Under the pieces are notes generated by a model. The model did no database searches. It was not told where the DNA came from and saw only the letters and a list, made by a program, of their open reading frames with translations. From positions 2,435,501-2,499,500 of the forward strand of contig NZ_CP120638.1 in assembly GCF_029537235.1 (NCBI RefSeq): a stretch of DNA of 64,000 nucleotides, written 5' to 3'. Shown one piece after another: positions 38,006 through 46,562 of the stretch. Position numbers and translations under genes: made by a program. This stretch comes from Rhizobium sp. 32-5/1 (lineage in GTDB: Bacteria; Pseudomonadota; Alphaproteobacteria; Rhizobiales; Rhizobiaceae). The stretch's first letter is position 1, and the number at the start of each line of letters is the position of its first letter.

Positions 38006-38382
38006 CTACTCGTCCGGTCTGGATTCCAGCGCCTCGTCGGCGCGAACATAGTGATCTTCCTTGATCTGGCCGCTGATTGCCGCAAAGGCTGCCGTCAGCA
38101 CTGCGATGTCGTCGGAAAAGCCGACCATGGCCAGCATGTCCGGAAGGAAATCGAACGGCATCACGAAATAGGCGAGCGCGCCCAGAAGGATGCCGCGTGT
38201 CCGCAGCGGCGTCGTCGGATCCATGGCACAATAATAGGCTGCAACGAGATCGCGGCTGAACGGGACCTGCCGCATCGCGCGCTTCAGCGTCGGCCAGAAC
38301 CGCCGGCGAACTTTTTGGCGCGGGCTTCCTGTTCGCTCTGTTCGCCGGGCAGGAGTATTTCGCCGATCTTGACGTCGTCCAT
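38006..38382 (-). CDS. YkvA-family (DUF1232) membrane protein (one apparent frameshift)
   Basis: About 125 aa when corrected. Start ATG 38382 (MDDVKIGEILLPGEQ), with AAAGGG upstream. One base is missing in T5 38312-38316; correcting it joins EARAKK to VRRRFWPTLKRAMRQVPF. The DUF1232 core is clear: RGILLGALAYFVMPFDFLPD then MVGFSDDIAVLTAAFAAI, two hydrophobic segments. Function unknown. Its stop lies 7 bases from the convergent sigma-factor stop. Confidence 0.82.
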
Positions 38383-38468
38383 CTTGTCCCTTTCCTCTGT
38401 CATCGGAAACATATGGTGCCGTTATCAGGCAATTCAAATGCCGGTTCCATGCTGCCTGCGGATAGAGG

Positions 38469-38786
38469 TTACTTGATGTGATCGGGCATGCGCCCGGCGG
38501 CGGCCTTGTCCATTCTGGCCGCCAGCTTGAAATCCAGTTCCGTCAGGCCTTTGGCGTCATGCGTGGTTAGCGTCACGTCCACCTTGTTGTAGACATTGAA
38601 CCATTCCGGGTGGTGGTTGAGTTTTTCAGCAGCCAGCGCGCTTTCCGTCATGAAGCCGAAGGCCTCGACGAAGCTCTTGAAACGAAAGGTTTTCCAGATA
38701 GACAGTCCGTCTTCCGCCAGTACCCAGCCCTCCATGCCATGGAGATGCTCCTTGATGGTGGTGACGTCGAGTTTTTCCTGTTTCAT
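38469..38786 (-). CDS. phhB: Pterin-4a-carbinolamine dehydratase
   Basis: 105 aa from ATG 38786 ([18 protein letters not shown]) with AAGGGGA upstream. The family core is intact: [16 protein letters not shown], then the catalytic histidine pair in [20 protein letters not shown], ending [16 protein letters not shown]. It recycles the pterin cofactor of aromatic amino-acid hydroxylases, or acts as a DCoH-like protein; no hydroxylase gene is adjacent. Confidence 0.92.
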   Translation of the reverse strand: MKQEKLDVTTIKEHLHGMEGWVLAEDGLSIWKTFRFKSFVEAFGFMTESALAAEKLNHHPEWFNVYNKVDVTLTTHDAKGLTELDFKLAARMDKAAAGRMPDHIK

Positions 38787-38894
38787 GATATTCCCCTTCT
38801 CGTGACCGGTCTTGCGATGGCGCGGCGAATGTTTCAGGGTCAGAACGCCGGCGCTGCCGATAGGTTCGATATTCTTTTCAACACGCTGGATAGC

Positions 38895-39365
38895 ATGAAA
38901 CCGATGCGCATTCTCTTCGTTTGTCTGGGCAATATCTGCCGTTCGCCTCTGGCTGAAGGGATATTGCAGCAGCAGGCGGCGGAAGCCGGGCTGGAAATTA
39001 TAGTCGATTCTGCCGGGACGGGTGGCTGGCATGTCGGCGATGCGCCGGACCCGCGATCAATCGCCGTTGCCGCGCGCCACGGTATCGATATCAGCGGGCA
39101 GCGCTGCAGACGCGTGACCCCTGAGGATTTCGGAAATTTCGATCTGATCTTCGGCATGGATCGCCGCAATGTCGACCATCTGCGCGCGCTGGCGCCGGAT
39201 GCAGCACAAATGCGAATCCACCTGTTTCTCGACTATGCGCTTGGCACCGCCACCGATGTGCCGGACCCGTACTACGAAAGCGAGGATGGCTTCGAAACGG
39301 TCTACAGAATGCTCTCCGCCGGGTGTTCGTCGCTCATCGGCAGGCTCGACGAGCGTTTCTCGTAG
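38895..39365 (+). CDS. Low-molecular-weight protein tyrosine phosphatase
   Basis: 156 aa from ATG 38895 ([20 protein letters not shown]). The phosphate-binding loop [10 protein letters not shown] carries the catalytic Cys and Arg; the general-acid Asp lies in [17 protein letters not shown]. Nothing nearby points to exopolysaccharide control by tyrosine phosphorylation. The last 64 bases overlap the convergent thpR gene. Confidence 0.92.
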   Translation: MKPMRILFVCLGNICRSPLAEGILQQQAAEAGLEIIVDSAGTGGWHVGDAPDPRSIAVAARHGIDISGQRCRRVTPEDFGNFDLIFGMDRRNVDHLRALAPDAAQMRIHLFLDYALGTATDVPDPYYESEDGFETVYRMLSAGCSSLIGRLDERFS

Positions 39366-39892
39366 AGCGGAAAAATCTCTTCCGTCAGATAGGGGCCGCC
39401 GCCCACGGAATCGCGTGACGAGAGCAGCACGAAGCGCGAGACGGTGAAAGGATTGGTGTGGAAGTTGCCACGCCCGCCAAGATAGCTGACGACGTCATCG
39501 ACACGGGACGAGCGCAACCGCGCCAGCGACACATGCGGGGTGAACTTACGCGGGTCGGCGGGCAGGCCGAGCCTCTGGCAGATGCGTTCGATCTCCGCCT
39601 GCAGCGCATACATTTCCGGCGGGTTGCTGACGCCGGCAAAAACCGAGTGCGGCTTCTTCGATCCGAATGCGCCCATGCCGGTGAGTTGAAGCTGGAATTC
39701 GGGGCGTTCGATCCGGTCCAGCCGATCGACGATCTCGTCTGCGGTGCGGTTATCGACATCGCCGATGAAGCGAAGCGTGATGTGGTAGTTTTCCACATCG
39801 ATCCAACGGGCACCGGGAAGACCACCACGCAACAATGAAAGGCTCATCGCGGCATTACGCGGAATCTCGAGGGCGGTGAAAAGTCTCGGCAT
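39302..39892 (-). CDS. thpR: RNA 2',3'-cyclic phosphodiesterase (2H family)
   Basis: 196 aa. The two HxTx-type catalytic motifs are HITLRF (about residue 42) and HVSLAR (about residue 123), as in 2H phosphoesterases. It opens MPRLFTALEIPRNAAMSLS, typical of ThpR. The C-terminal tail beyond the core ([16 protein letters not shown]) is encoded antisense to the end of the phosphatase gene: a 64-base tail-to-tail overlap. Confidence 0.9.
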   Translation of the reverse strand: MPRLFTALEIPRNAAMSLSLLRGGLPGARWIDVENYHITLRFIGDVDNRTADEIVDRLDRIERPEFQLQLTGMGAFGSKKPHSVFAGVSNPPEMYALQAEIERICQRLGLPADPRKFTPHVSLARLRSSRVDDVVSYLGGRGNFHTNPFTVSRFVLLSSRDSVGGGPYLTEEIFPLYEKRSSSLPMSDEHPAESIL

Positions 39893-40054
39893 GACGAGCT
39901 CCCCGAATCTCTTTCAGACGTCTCAGCGAAACATGCCGATCATCTGTAAGCAACTGTTATTTAGCACCTGCAATATTTGGCGCGCATCCTGTTAACAACT
40001 TCTGAACGGTCACCGCGCGGTCTGTCGATTCGCGCAAGCCGCAACATCCGCCGA

Positions 40055-40699
40055 TCAGCCGCCCGCGGAAAGACGCCCGATAAACCGTTCTGCAACCGGC
40101 AGAAATTTTTCGACCATGACGCCAATGCCCTTGCCGTTCGGGTGCATGCCGTCTTCGAGCTTGAGCGTTGCGTCGTCGATGACTCCATCGAGAAAGAATG
40201 GATAGAGCTCCAGCCCGTGGGTCTTGGCGAGTTCTGCATAGATCGGGTTGAAGCGGTCGGCATAGTCGCCGCCCATGTTCGGCGGCGCGAAGATGCCGAT
40301 CAGCAGCACCGGGATACTGCGCGCCTTGAGCTTGGACAGCATGGCGTCGAGGTTCTTGCGACTGTCCTCCGGCGGGATGCCGCGCAGCGCGTCATTGGCG
40401 CCCAGTTCGAGGATCACGCCCTTGGTGCCATCAGGCACCGACCAGTCGATCCGTGCCAAGCCACCCGAGGTCGTGTCGCCGGACACACCGGCATTGGCGA
40501 TCGTCACGTCGAGCCCCTTTTCGCGCAGGGCTTTCTCCAATCGCGCGGGAAAGGCATCTTCCGGCGGAAGCTGGTAACCGGCCATCAGGCTGTCGCCGAA
40601 GCCGACAAGACTGATCGTTTCCGCACGGGATGCCACGGGCGTTGAGAGAAAGATGGACGCCAACACCAACAAAAATGCCCTGAAACCTTTTAATCGCAT
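40055..40699 (-). CDS. tesA: SGNH/GDSL arylesterase (TesA-like)
   Basis: 214 aa with a signal peptide (MRLKGFRAFLLVLASIFLS, cleavage near SRA-ET), hence periplasmic. Block I is VGFGDSLMAGY (nucleophile Ser), block II contains NAGVSGDTTSGG, block III LELGANDALRG, and block V DGMHPNGKG (Asp/His). It is divergent from an ABC ATPase/permease pair, as tesA is from ybbA-ybbP in E. coli. Confidence 0.92.
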   Translation of the reverse strand: MRLKGFRAFLLVLASIFLSTPVASRAETISLVGFGDSLMAGYQLPPEDAFPARLEKALREKGLDVTIANAGVSGDTTSGGLARIDWSVPDGTKGVILELGANDALRGIPPEDSRKNLDAMLSKLKARSIPVLLIGIFAPPNMGGDYADRFNPIYAELAKTHGLELYPFFLDGVIDDATLKLEDGMHPNGKGIGVMVEKFLPVAERFIGRLSAGG

Positions 40700-40797
40700 G
40701 ATGTCGTCCCTAAATCCGTTCCCATCCGCCCGTCGTAACAGTCAGGCTGGCATTTTTCATACTTTCACATATAGGGCGGTTTCCTTTGGTAAAAACC

Positions 40798-41514
40798 ATG
40801 ATCGAACTGAAAAATGCGGATCTGACGCTCGGGCAGGCTGCAGCCTCGGTGCATGTTCTCAAGGGGATGAGCCTCTCCATCGGTACCGGCGAATCCGTTG
40901 GCATTGTCGGGCCGTCTGGGTCCGGCAAGTCGACGCTTCTCATGGTGCTGGCCGGCCTGGAGCGGCTGGACAGCGGCGAGATCACCATTGCTGGCACCCC
41001 TTTGCACGGATTGAGCGAGGATCGGGTGGCGGAATTCCGCGGCCGCAATATCGGCATCGTGTTCCAGTCCTTTCATCTCATTCCCAATATGACGGCGCTC
41101 GAAAACGTCGCGGTGCCGCTTGAGCTTGCCAATGTCAGGAATGCCTTTGAAATCGCCCGCCAAGAACTTGTCTCCGTCGGCCTCGGCGAGCGCCTGTCGC
41201 ATTATCCCGGCCAGCTGTCCGGCGGCGAGCAGCAGCGCGTGGCGATTGCCCGCTCGCTTGCGCCATCGCCAAAGCTCCTGATCGCCGATGAGCCGACCGG
41301 CAATCTCGATGCCGAGACCGGCCGGCAGATCGCCGATCTGATTTTTTCGAAACAGGCCGAGCGCGATATGACGCTCATTCTCGTTACCCATGATGCGAGC
41401 CTGGCGGCGCGCTGCTCGCGCCAGGTGCGCGTGCGCTCCGGTGAGATCGTCGATGATGGTTCGGTGCCGATGAAGGATGCAGGCGCTCACCGCAGCGCGG
41501 TCGTGACCGCATGA
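40798..41514 (+). CDS. ybbA: ABC transporter ATPase, YbbA/LolD type
   Basis: 238 aa from ATG 40798 (MIELKNADLTLGQAA); an in-frame TTG at 40786 would add four residues, and neither start has a strong ribosome site. Walker A GPSGSGKST, signature LSGGEQQRVAIARSLA, Walker B LLIADEPTGNLD and H-loop LVTHD are all present. The DEPTGNLD form marks the MacB/LolD-type (mechanotransmission) ABC class. Overlaps the permease by ATGA. Confidence 0.9.
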   Translation: MIELKNADLTLGQAAASVHVLKGMSLSIGTGESVGIVGPSGSGKSTLLMVLAGLERLDSGEITIAGTPLHGLSEDRVAEFRGRNIGIVFQSFHLIPNMTALENVAVPLELANVRNAFEIARQELVSVGLGERLSHYPGQLSGGEQQRVAIARSLAPSPKLLIADEPTGNLDAETGRQIADLIFSKQAERDMTLILVTHDASLAARCSRQVRVRSGEIVDDGSVPMKDAGAHRSAVVTA

Positions 41515-44076
41515 GGATCGCTGCCGATATCATTCCGCAACGCTTTGGCGCGTCGATCGCTCTCGCTTTCCGACTGGCATTGCGGGAGATGCGTGGCGGC
41601 CTCAAGGGCTTCTACATCTTCCTCGCCTGCATCGCGCTCGGCACCGCCGCCATTGCCGGCGTCAACTCGCTGTCGCAATCGATCACCGGCTCGATCGCCA
41701 GCCAGGGCAGGAGCTTCTGGCCGGCGATATCCGGTTCCAGCTCAACAACCGCGTCGCGACCGACGAGGAAACGACCTTTCTCGATGGCACGGGTTCGCTC
41801 TCCATGTCATCGTCGCTGCGGTCGATGGCGCGCTTGCCGGATGGTTCCAATCAGGCGCTGGTCGAACTCAAGGCTGTCGATGGCGCCTATCCGCTTTATG
41901 GCACGCTGCAAAGCGAGCCCGCCGGGCCGCTTTCGGCCAGTCTTGCCAAGGACGGCGACCGGTTCGGCGGTCTGGCCGCACCCTCCTGCTGGAACGACTC
42001 GGCATCAAGGTCGGCGACGAACTCATGCTGGGCACCGCGAAAATCCGCGTCACCGGCACGATCCTGCGTGAACCGGATGCGCTGTCGGAAGGTTTCGGCT
42101 TTGCACCGCGGCTGATGATCTCGGAGGACGCGCTGGCCGCGTCGGGGCTAGTCCAGCAAGGCAGTCTGGTGCAGCATGTCTACAAGGCCCGCGTCGATAA
42201 CCCCGCAAGCCTGCCCCTGATCCGCAAGGAGGCCGAGGACCGCTTTCCGTCGGCCGGCTGGTCGATCCGAACCTCGGAGAATGCAGCCCCTGCGCTGACG
42301 GCCAACATCACCCGGTTTTCGCAGTTCCTGACGCTTGTCGGCCTGACCGCGCTGATTGTCGGTGGCGTCGGCGTCGCCAATGCCGTGCGCGCTTTCCTCG
42401 ATTCCAAGCGTGGCGTCATCGCGACCTTCAAATGCCTCGGTGCGCCTGCTTCCGTCGTCGCGATGATCTACCTGTTCCAGATCCTGTTCATCGCGCTGAT
42501 CGGCATTGTCATCGGTCTCATTGTCGGCGCCCTCATTCCGTTTGTCGCGGCCCAGTTCCTGGCCGGCATCCTGCCCGTGTCGACCGGTTTCGAATTCTTC
42601 CCGTCGGCGCTCGGCATGGCTTCGCTGTTCGGCGTGCTGACGGCGCTGGCCTTCGCCATCCTGCCGCTTGGCCGCGCCCGCGATGTTCCCGCGACCGCGC
42701 TGTTTCGCGAGCAGGGTTTCGAGCGTGCGCGATGGCCGGCCTGGCCCTATATCGCCGGAGCAGCCCTTTGCCTTGCGGCGCTCGCCGGCCTTGCCATCTT
42801 CACGGCCTATGACCGCTATATCTCCATGGTCTTCCTTGGTGCCATCGCTTTCGCCTTCGTGGTCCTGCGCGGCGTATCCGTGCTTGTCTCGGCGATTGCT
42901 CGGCGGGCGCCACGGGTCAAATCCCCGGCGCTGCGGCTGGCAATCGGCAACATCCACCGTCCGGGTGCATTGACACCCTCTGTCGTTCTTTCGCTCGGGC
43001 TTGGTCTCGCGCTGCTGGTCACGCTGGCGTTGATCGACGGCAATCTGCGGCGGGAACTGACCGGAAACCTGCCGGAGCGGGCGCCGAACTTCTTCTTCGT
43101 CGATATCCAGGGCACCGAGATCGAGGGTTTCCGTTCCGTGCTGCAGATGGCATTGCCACAGGGCAAGATCATCGAGGTGCCGATGCTGCGCGGCCGCATC
43201 CTTGCCTTCAACGGGCAGGATATCAGCAAGATGACCGTGCCGCCGGGCGGCCAATGGGTGCTGCGCGGCGACCGCGGCATCACCTATGCCAAAAACATTC
43301 CGGAAAACTCGACCCTGACGGAAGGCGAGTGGTGGAGCGCCGACTATACCGGTGAACCCTTGGTGTCCTTTTCCGAGGAGGAGGCTGGCGAACTCGGCCT
43401 GAAGATCGGCGACACCGTCACCGTCAACGTGCTTGGCCGCAACATCACGGCGAAGATCGCCAATTTCCGCACCGTCGAGTGGGAATCGCTGTCGATCAAT
43501 TTCGTCATGGTGTTTTCGCCCAACACATTCGCCGGCGCTCCCCATGCCTGGCTTGCCACTGTTATCGACCCCACGGCAACGGCGGAGCAGGAGGCGGCTG
43601 CGCTGAAGGCGATCACCAACGCCTACCCGACCATCACCAGCGTGCGCGTCAAGGACGCGCTCGACATCATCAACGAACTGGTCGGTCAGCTGGCGACCGC
43701 CATCCGTGCGGCAGCAGCCGTTGCGCTGGTTGCGTCCGTTCTGGTGCTGGCCGGGGCGCTCGCAGCCGGCAACCGGGCGCGCATTCACGATGCCGTCGTC
43801 CTGAAGACGCTCGGTGCAACGCGCGCCACGCTGATCCGGGCTTTCTCCTACGAATATGCCATTCTCGGCCTGTCGACGGCGATCTTTGCTCTTTTTGCCG
43901 GTGGCGTGTCGGCCTGGTTCGTCGTCAGCCGGATCATGACGCTGCCATCATCCTTCCTGCCTGACGTTGCGGGCCTCACGGTGGTGATCGCCCTGGCAAT
44001 GACCGTCGGCATCGGCTTGATCGGAACCTGGCGGGTTCTCGGCCAGAAGGCCGCTCCGGTGCTGCGCGAACTCTAG
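41511..44076 (+). CDS. ybbP: FtsX-family ABC permease, YbbP type (two apparent frameshifts)
   Basis: About 855 aa when corrected. Start ATG 41511, coupled to ybbA by ATGA. One N-terminal membrane helix (FYIFLACIALGTAAIAG), a periplasmic domain, a first FtsX helix bundle (LTLVGLTALIVGGVGVANAV), a second periplasmic domain, and a C-terminal bundle (VALVASVLVLAGALAAG; DAVVLKTLGATRATLIRAF). The frame breaks around 41705-41708 and again near 41974-41978; one added base at each restores RFQLNNRVATDEETTFLDG and then RTLLLERLGIKVGDE. The TesA/YbbA/YbbP set may handle envelope lipids or esters; the substrate is unknown. Confidence 0.88.
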
Positions 44077-44091
44077 GGTCTGGCGTTCTTG

Positions 44092-45343
44092 TCAAAGAAT
44101 CAGGATCGCCCTGAAGTCATTGACGTTCGTCCCTGTCGGTCCGCAGACAAACAGATCGTCCACGGCGTCGAAGGCAGACCAGGCGTCGTTGTTGGCCAGA
44201 TTCGCGTCTGCCCGGACACCGGCGGCCAGCATGCGGCCGATGCTTGTTCCATCGGCGAATGCCCCGGCATTGTCCTCGCTGCCATCGATACCGTCCGTGT
44301 CGGCGGCCAGCGCGTGAATGCGCGTCGAGCCTGAAATCTGTGTGGCGAAGGACAGGAGGAACTCCGTGTTTCGGCCGCCCTTTCCTTTTCCCCGGACGGT
44401 CACGGTGGTTTCCCCGCCGGAAAGCAGCACCACGGGTGTCTGAAATGGCCGGCCGCGGCGCTCCACTTCGCGGGCAATCGCCGCATGGAAGCTGCCAGCT
44501 TCGCGTGCCTCGCCCTCCAGCGCGTCCGACAGGATTACAGCTTGCACGCCCTGCGCTTCCGCCACGGCCGCTGCCGCTTCCAGCGAGACATTTGCTGAGG
44601 CGATCAGGTGAACGTGGTGGCCGGAAAATTCCGGGTCTTCCGGTGATGGAGCGCGCGCCGCGGTCTCGATGTGGCGGATGATCTTCGCCGGCAGGCCGAT
44701 GCGATAGGTCTCGATCGCCCTCAAAGCGTCCCGCGCATCGCCCTCACTCGGTATGGTCGGCCCGGAGGAAACCAGCGCCGGATTGTCGCCCGGTATGTCG
44801 GAAACGACGAAGGTCACGACTTGTGCCGGATGGGCTGCCGCGGCAAGACGTCCGCCCTTGATCCGGGAGAAATGCTTGCGGATGAGGTTCATCGCCGAAA
44901 TCGGCGCACCGGATTTCAGCAGGGCCTCGTTGAGCAGGATTTCGTCGGAGAGTTCAAAACCTTCCGGTGGTGCCGGCAGGAGCGCCGATCCGCCGCCGCA
45001 CATCAGCGCAATCACAAGGTCGTCCTCGGTCAGATCGCGCGCAAGTTCGAGTAGTCTGGCGGAGGCCGCGAGCCCGGCCTCATCCGGCACGGGGTGAGAC
45101 GCTTCCATAACCTCGATCTGCGCGCAGGGGTGGCGTAGCCGTACCGCGTGACGACAGCGCCCTCGAGTTCCCCGGCCAGGCGTCCTCGAGCGCGCGAGCA
45201 AGCTGTGCGGCACCCTTGCCTGCGCCGATGACGATCGTCCGCCCCTTCGGCACGGCGGGCAGAAACTTACGAATACCCTGATCGGGCTTTGCCGCCTCGA
45301 CAGCTGCATTGAAAAGCGTGGTCAGAAGATCTCTGGGCGTCAT
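44092..45343 (-). CDS. Glycerate 2-kinase, MOFRL type (two apparent frameshifts)
   Basis: About 417 aa when corrected. Start ATG 45343 (MTPRDLLTTLFNAAVEAAKP), with GGGAGGG upstream. The N-terminal glycerate-kinase domain has IVIGAGKGAAQLARALED and later MCGGGSALLPAPPEG; the C-terminal MOFRL domain has LSGGETTVTVRGKGKGGRNTE and ALAADTDGIDGSEDNAGA. One base is lost at C4 45170-45173 and another at 45126-45130, which together displace about 15 residues. Phosphorylates D-glycerate to 2-phosphoglycerate in the glyoxylate/tartrate route. It follows a LacI regulator by 37 bases and is probably co-transcribed with it. Confidence 0.88.
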
Positions 45344-45380
45344 TTTTTATCCCTCCCGGACAGTTCAATCGATGTTCGTT

Positions 45381-46391
45381 TCATCGCGATGCCGCTGCGG
45401 TGCTGCCGCGCAGGACCAGACGAAGCGGGAGTTCCCGGACCCGCATGTGCAGGCGCTGGGCGGGTGTCGCCAGCAGATACTGAGCCGCCAGCGTGCCCAT
45501 TTCCTTAGCCGGCACATCGACGGTGGTCAGCTCCGGGCTCGTCAGCTCGCCGATTTCGAGATTGTCGAAGCCGAGGACCGAAACCGTGCCCGGCACGGCG
45601 ATATTCTCTTCCCGGCAATATTTGAGCGCGCCGGCGGCAACGATATCGCTGCCGCAAAAGACGGCGGTTGGCGGATTGTCCGCGCCCATCAACTGCTGCA
45701 TCCCCAACCGGCCACCGTCGACCCTGTAGGCGGATTCGATGATGCTGAGTGGAGTGATGCCGTTCTCGCGCAGTTCCGCAACGAAACCGTCCCGGCGCGC
45801 AATGGCCCGGTCGTTGTTATCGGTTATCCCGCCGAGCATGGCGATCCTGTTGTGGCCGAGATCGAGCAGGTAGCGCGCGGCCATACGCCCGGCCTTGTCG
45901 TTGTCGAACCCGACTGCCGCGCCGATCTCCGTCGCAGCGGCGGTGTAAGTGAAGACATAGGCGATGTTGCGCTGTTCGAGCAGCGCGATGGTTTCGGGAC
46001 GGTGGGCAGCACCGACCAGCACGATGGCATCGACGCCGCGCTCGACGAGCAGCCTGACCTGATCATATTCCAGGTCGATGTCGAAGGCCGAAGTGCCAAT
46101 GATCAGCGACACGCCTTTTTCCGAAAGACCTGACTGTAGACTGTTCATCATGGCGGCATAGATGGCGTGATCCAGCGTCGGGATGACGGCGCCTGCAAGG
46201 CGCGACTTGGTGGAGCGCAGGCTTCGGGCCGAGCCGTTCGGAACATAGGCCAAATCCATCGCCGCCTGCAGCACCCTTTCGCGGATACGGATATCGACGT
46301 TCGGATTGTCGTTCAGCACACGCGAGACGGTCGCCGGAGAGCAGCCTGCTCTCCGCGCCACATCGACAAGCTTGGTGTCCGATACGTCCAA
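45381..46391 (-). CDS. LacI-family transcriptional regulator
   Basis: 336 aa from TTG 46391 (LDVSDTKLVDVARRAGCSPA), with AGAGG upstream; an in-frame ATG at 46466 would read across the likely operator and is unlikely. The N-terminal HTH plus hinge are typical: LVDVARRAGCSPATVSRVLN and YVPNGSARSLRS. The periplasmic-binding-like sensor follows. Two LacI-type operators, at 46412-46425 and 46476-46489, lie just upstream, which suggests autoregulation together with the downstream glycerate kinase gene. Confidence 0.9.
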   Translation of the reverse strand: MDVSDTKLVDVARRAGCSPATVSRVLNDNPNVDIRIRERVLQAAMDLAYVPNGSARSLRSTKSRLAGAVIPTLDHAIYAAMMNSLQSGLSEKGVSLIIGTSAFDIDLEYDQVRLLVERGVDAIVLVGAAHRPETIALLEQRNIAYVFTYTAAATEIGAAVGFDNDKAGRMAARYLLDLGHNRIAMLGGITDNNDRAIARRDGFVAELRENGITPLSIIESAYRVDGGRLGMQQLMGADNPPTAVFCGSDIVAAGALKYCREENIAVPGTVSVLGFDNLEIGELTSPELTTVDVPAKEMGTLAAQYLLATPAQRLHMRVRELPLRLVLRGSTAAASR

Positions 46392-46411
46392 TGTGCTGCC
46401 TCTGAAAACTG

Positions 46412-46425
46412 TGAAATCGTTTTCA
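46412..46425. promoter_or_regulatory. LacI-family operator, proximal copy
   Basis: TGAAATCGTTTTCA, a close match to the LacI-family half-site pattern TGAAANCGNTTNCA centred on a CG. It lies 21 bases upstream of the regulator's TTG start. Confidence 0.7.
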
Positions 46426-46475
46426 CGAATTTTCCCACAAGTGGCAAAAGGTGCTGTAAATGTCAACCGAGATCG

Positions 46476-46489
46476 TGAAATCGTTTTCT
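46476..46489. promoter_or_regulatory. LacI-family operator, distal copy
   Basis: TGAAATCGTTTTCT, identical to the proximal copy in 13 of 14 positions and 64 bases from it, about six helical turns. This spacing would allow a looped repression complex. Confidence 0.6.
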
Positions 46490-46496
46490 CAATTAT

Positions 46497-46528
46497 AAAA
46501 AAGCCACTGCGCGTCTCCGCGCGGTGCC
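46497..46528 (-). terminator. Rho-independent terminator after the RND operon
   Basis: On the minus strand GGCACCGCGCG / CGCGCAGTGGC form an 11-bp stem with two mismatches and a GAGA loop, followed by TTTTTT. It separates the RND efflux operon from the LacI/glycerate kinase unit. Confidence 0.75.
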
Positions 46529-46562
46529 TCCTTGTTCACGAAGTGATTTTACCCGCTCTTGC

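Noticed and set aside
42148-43788. 546-codon minus-strand open frame across ybbP
   Set aside because: Antisense shadow of the FtsX-type permease; no similarity to anything I know.
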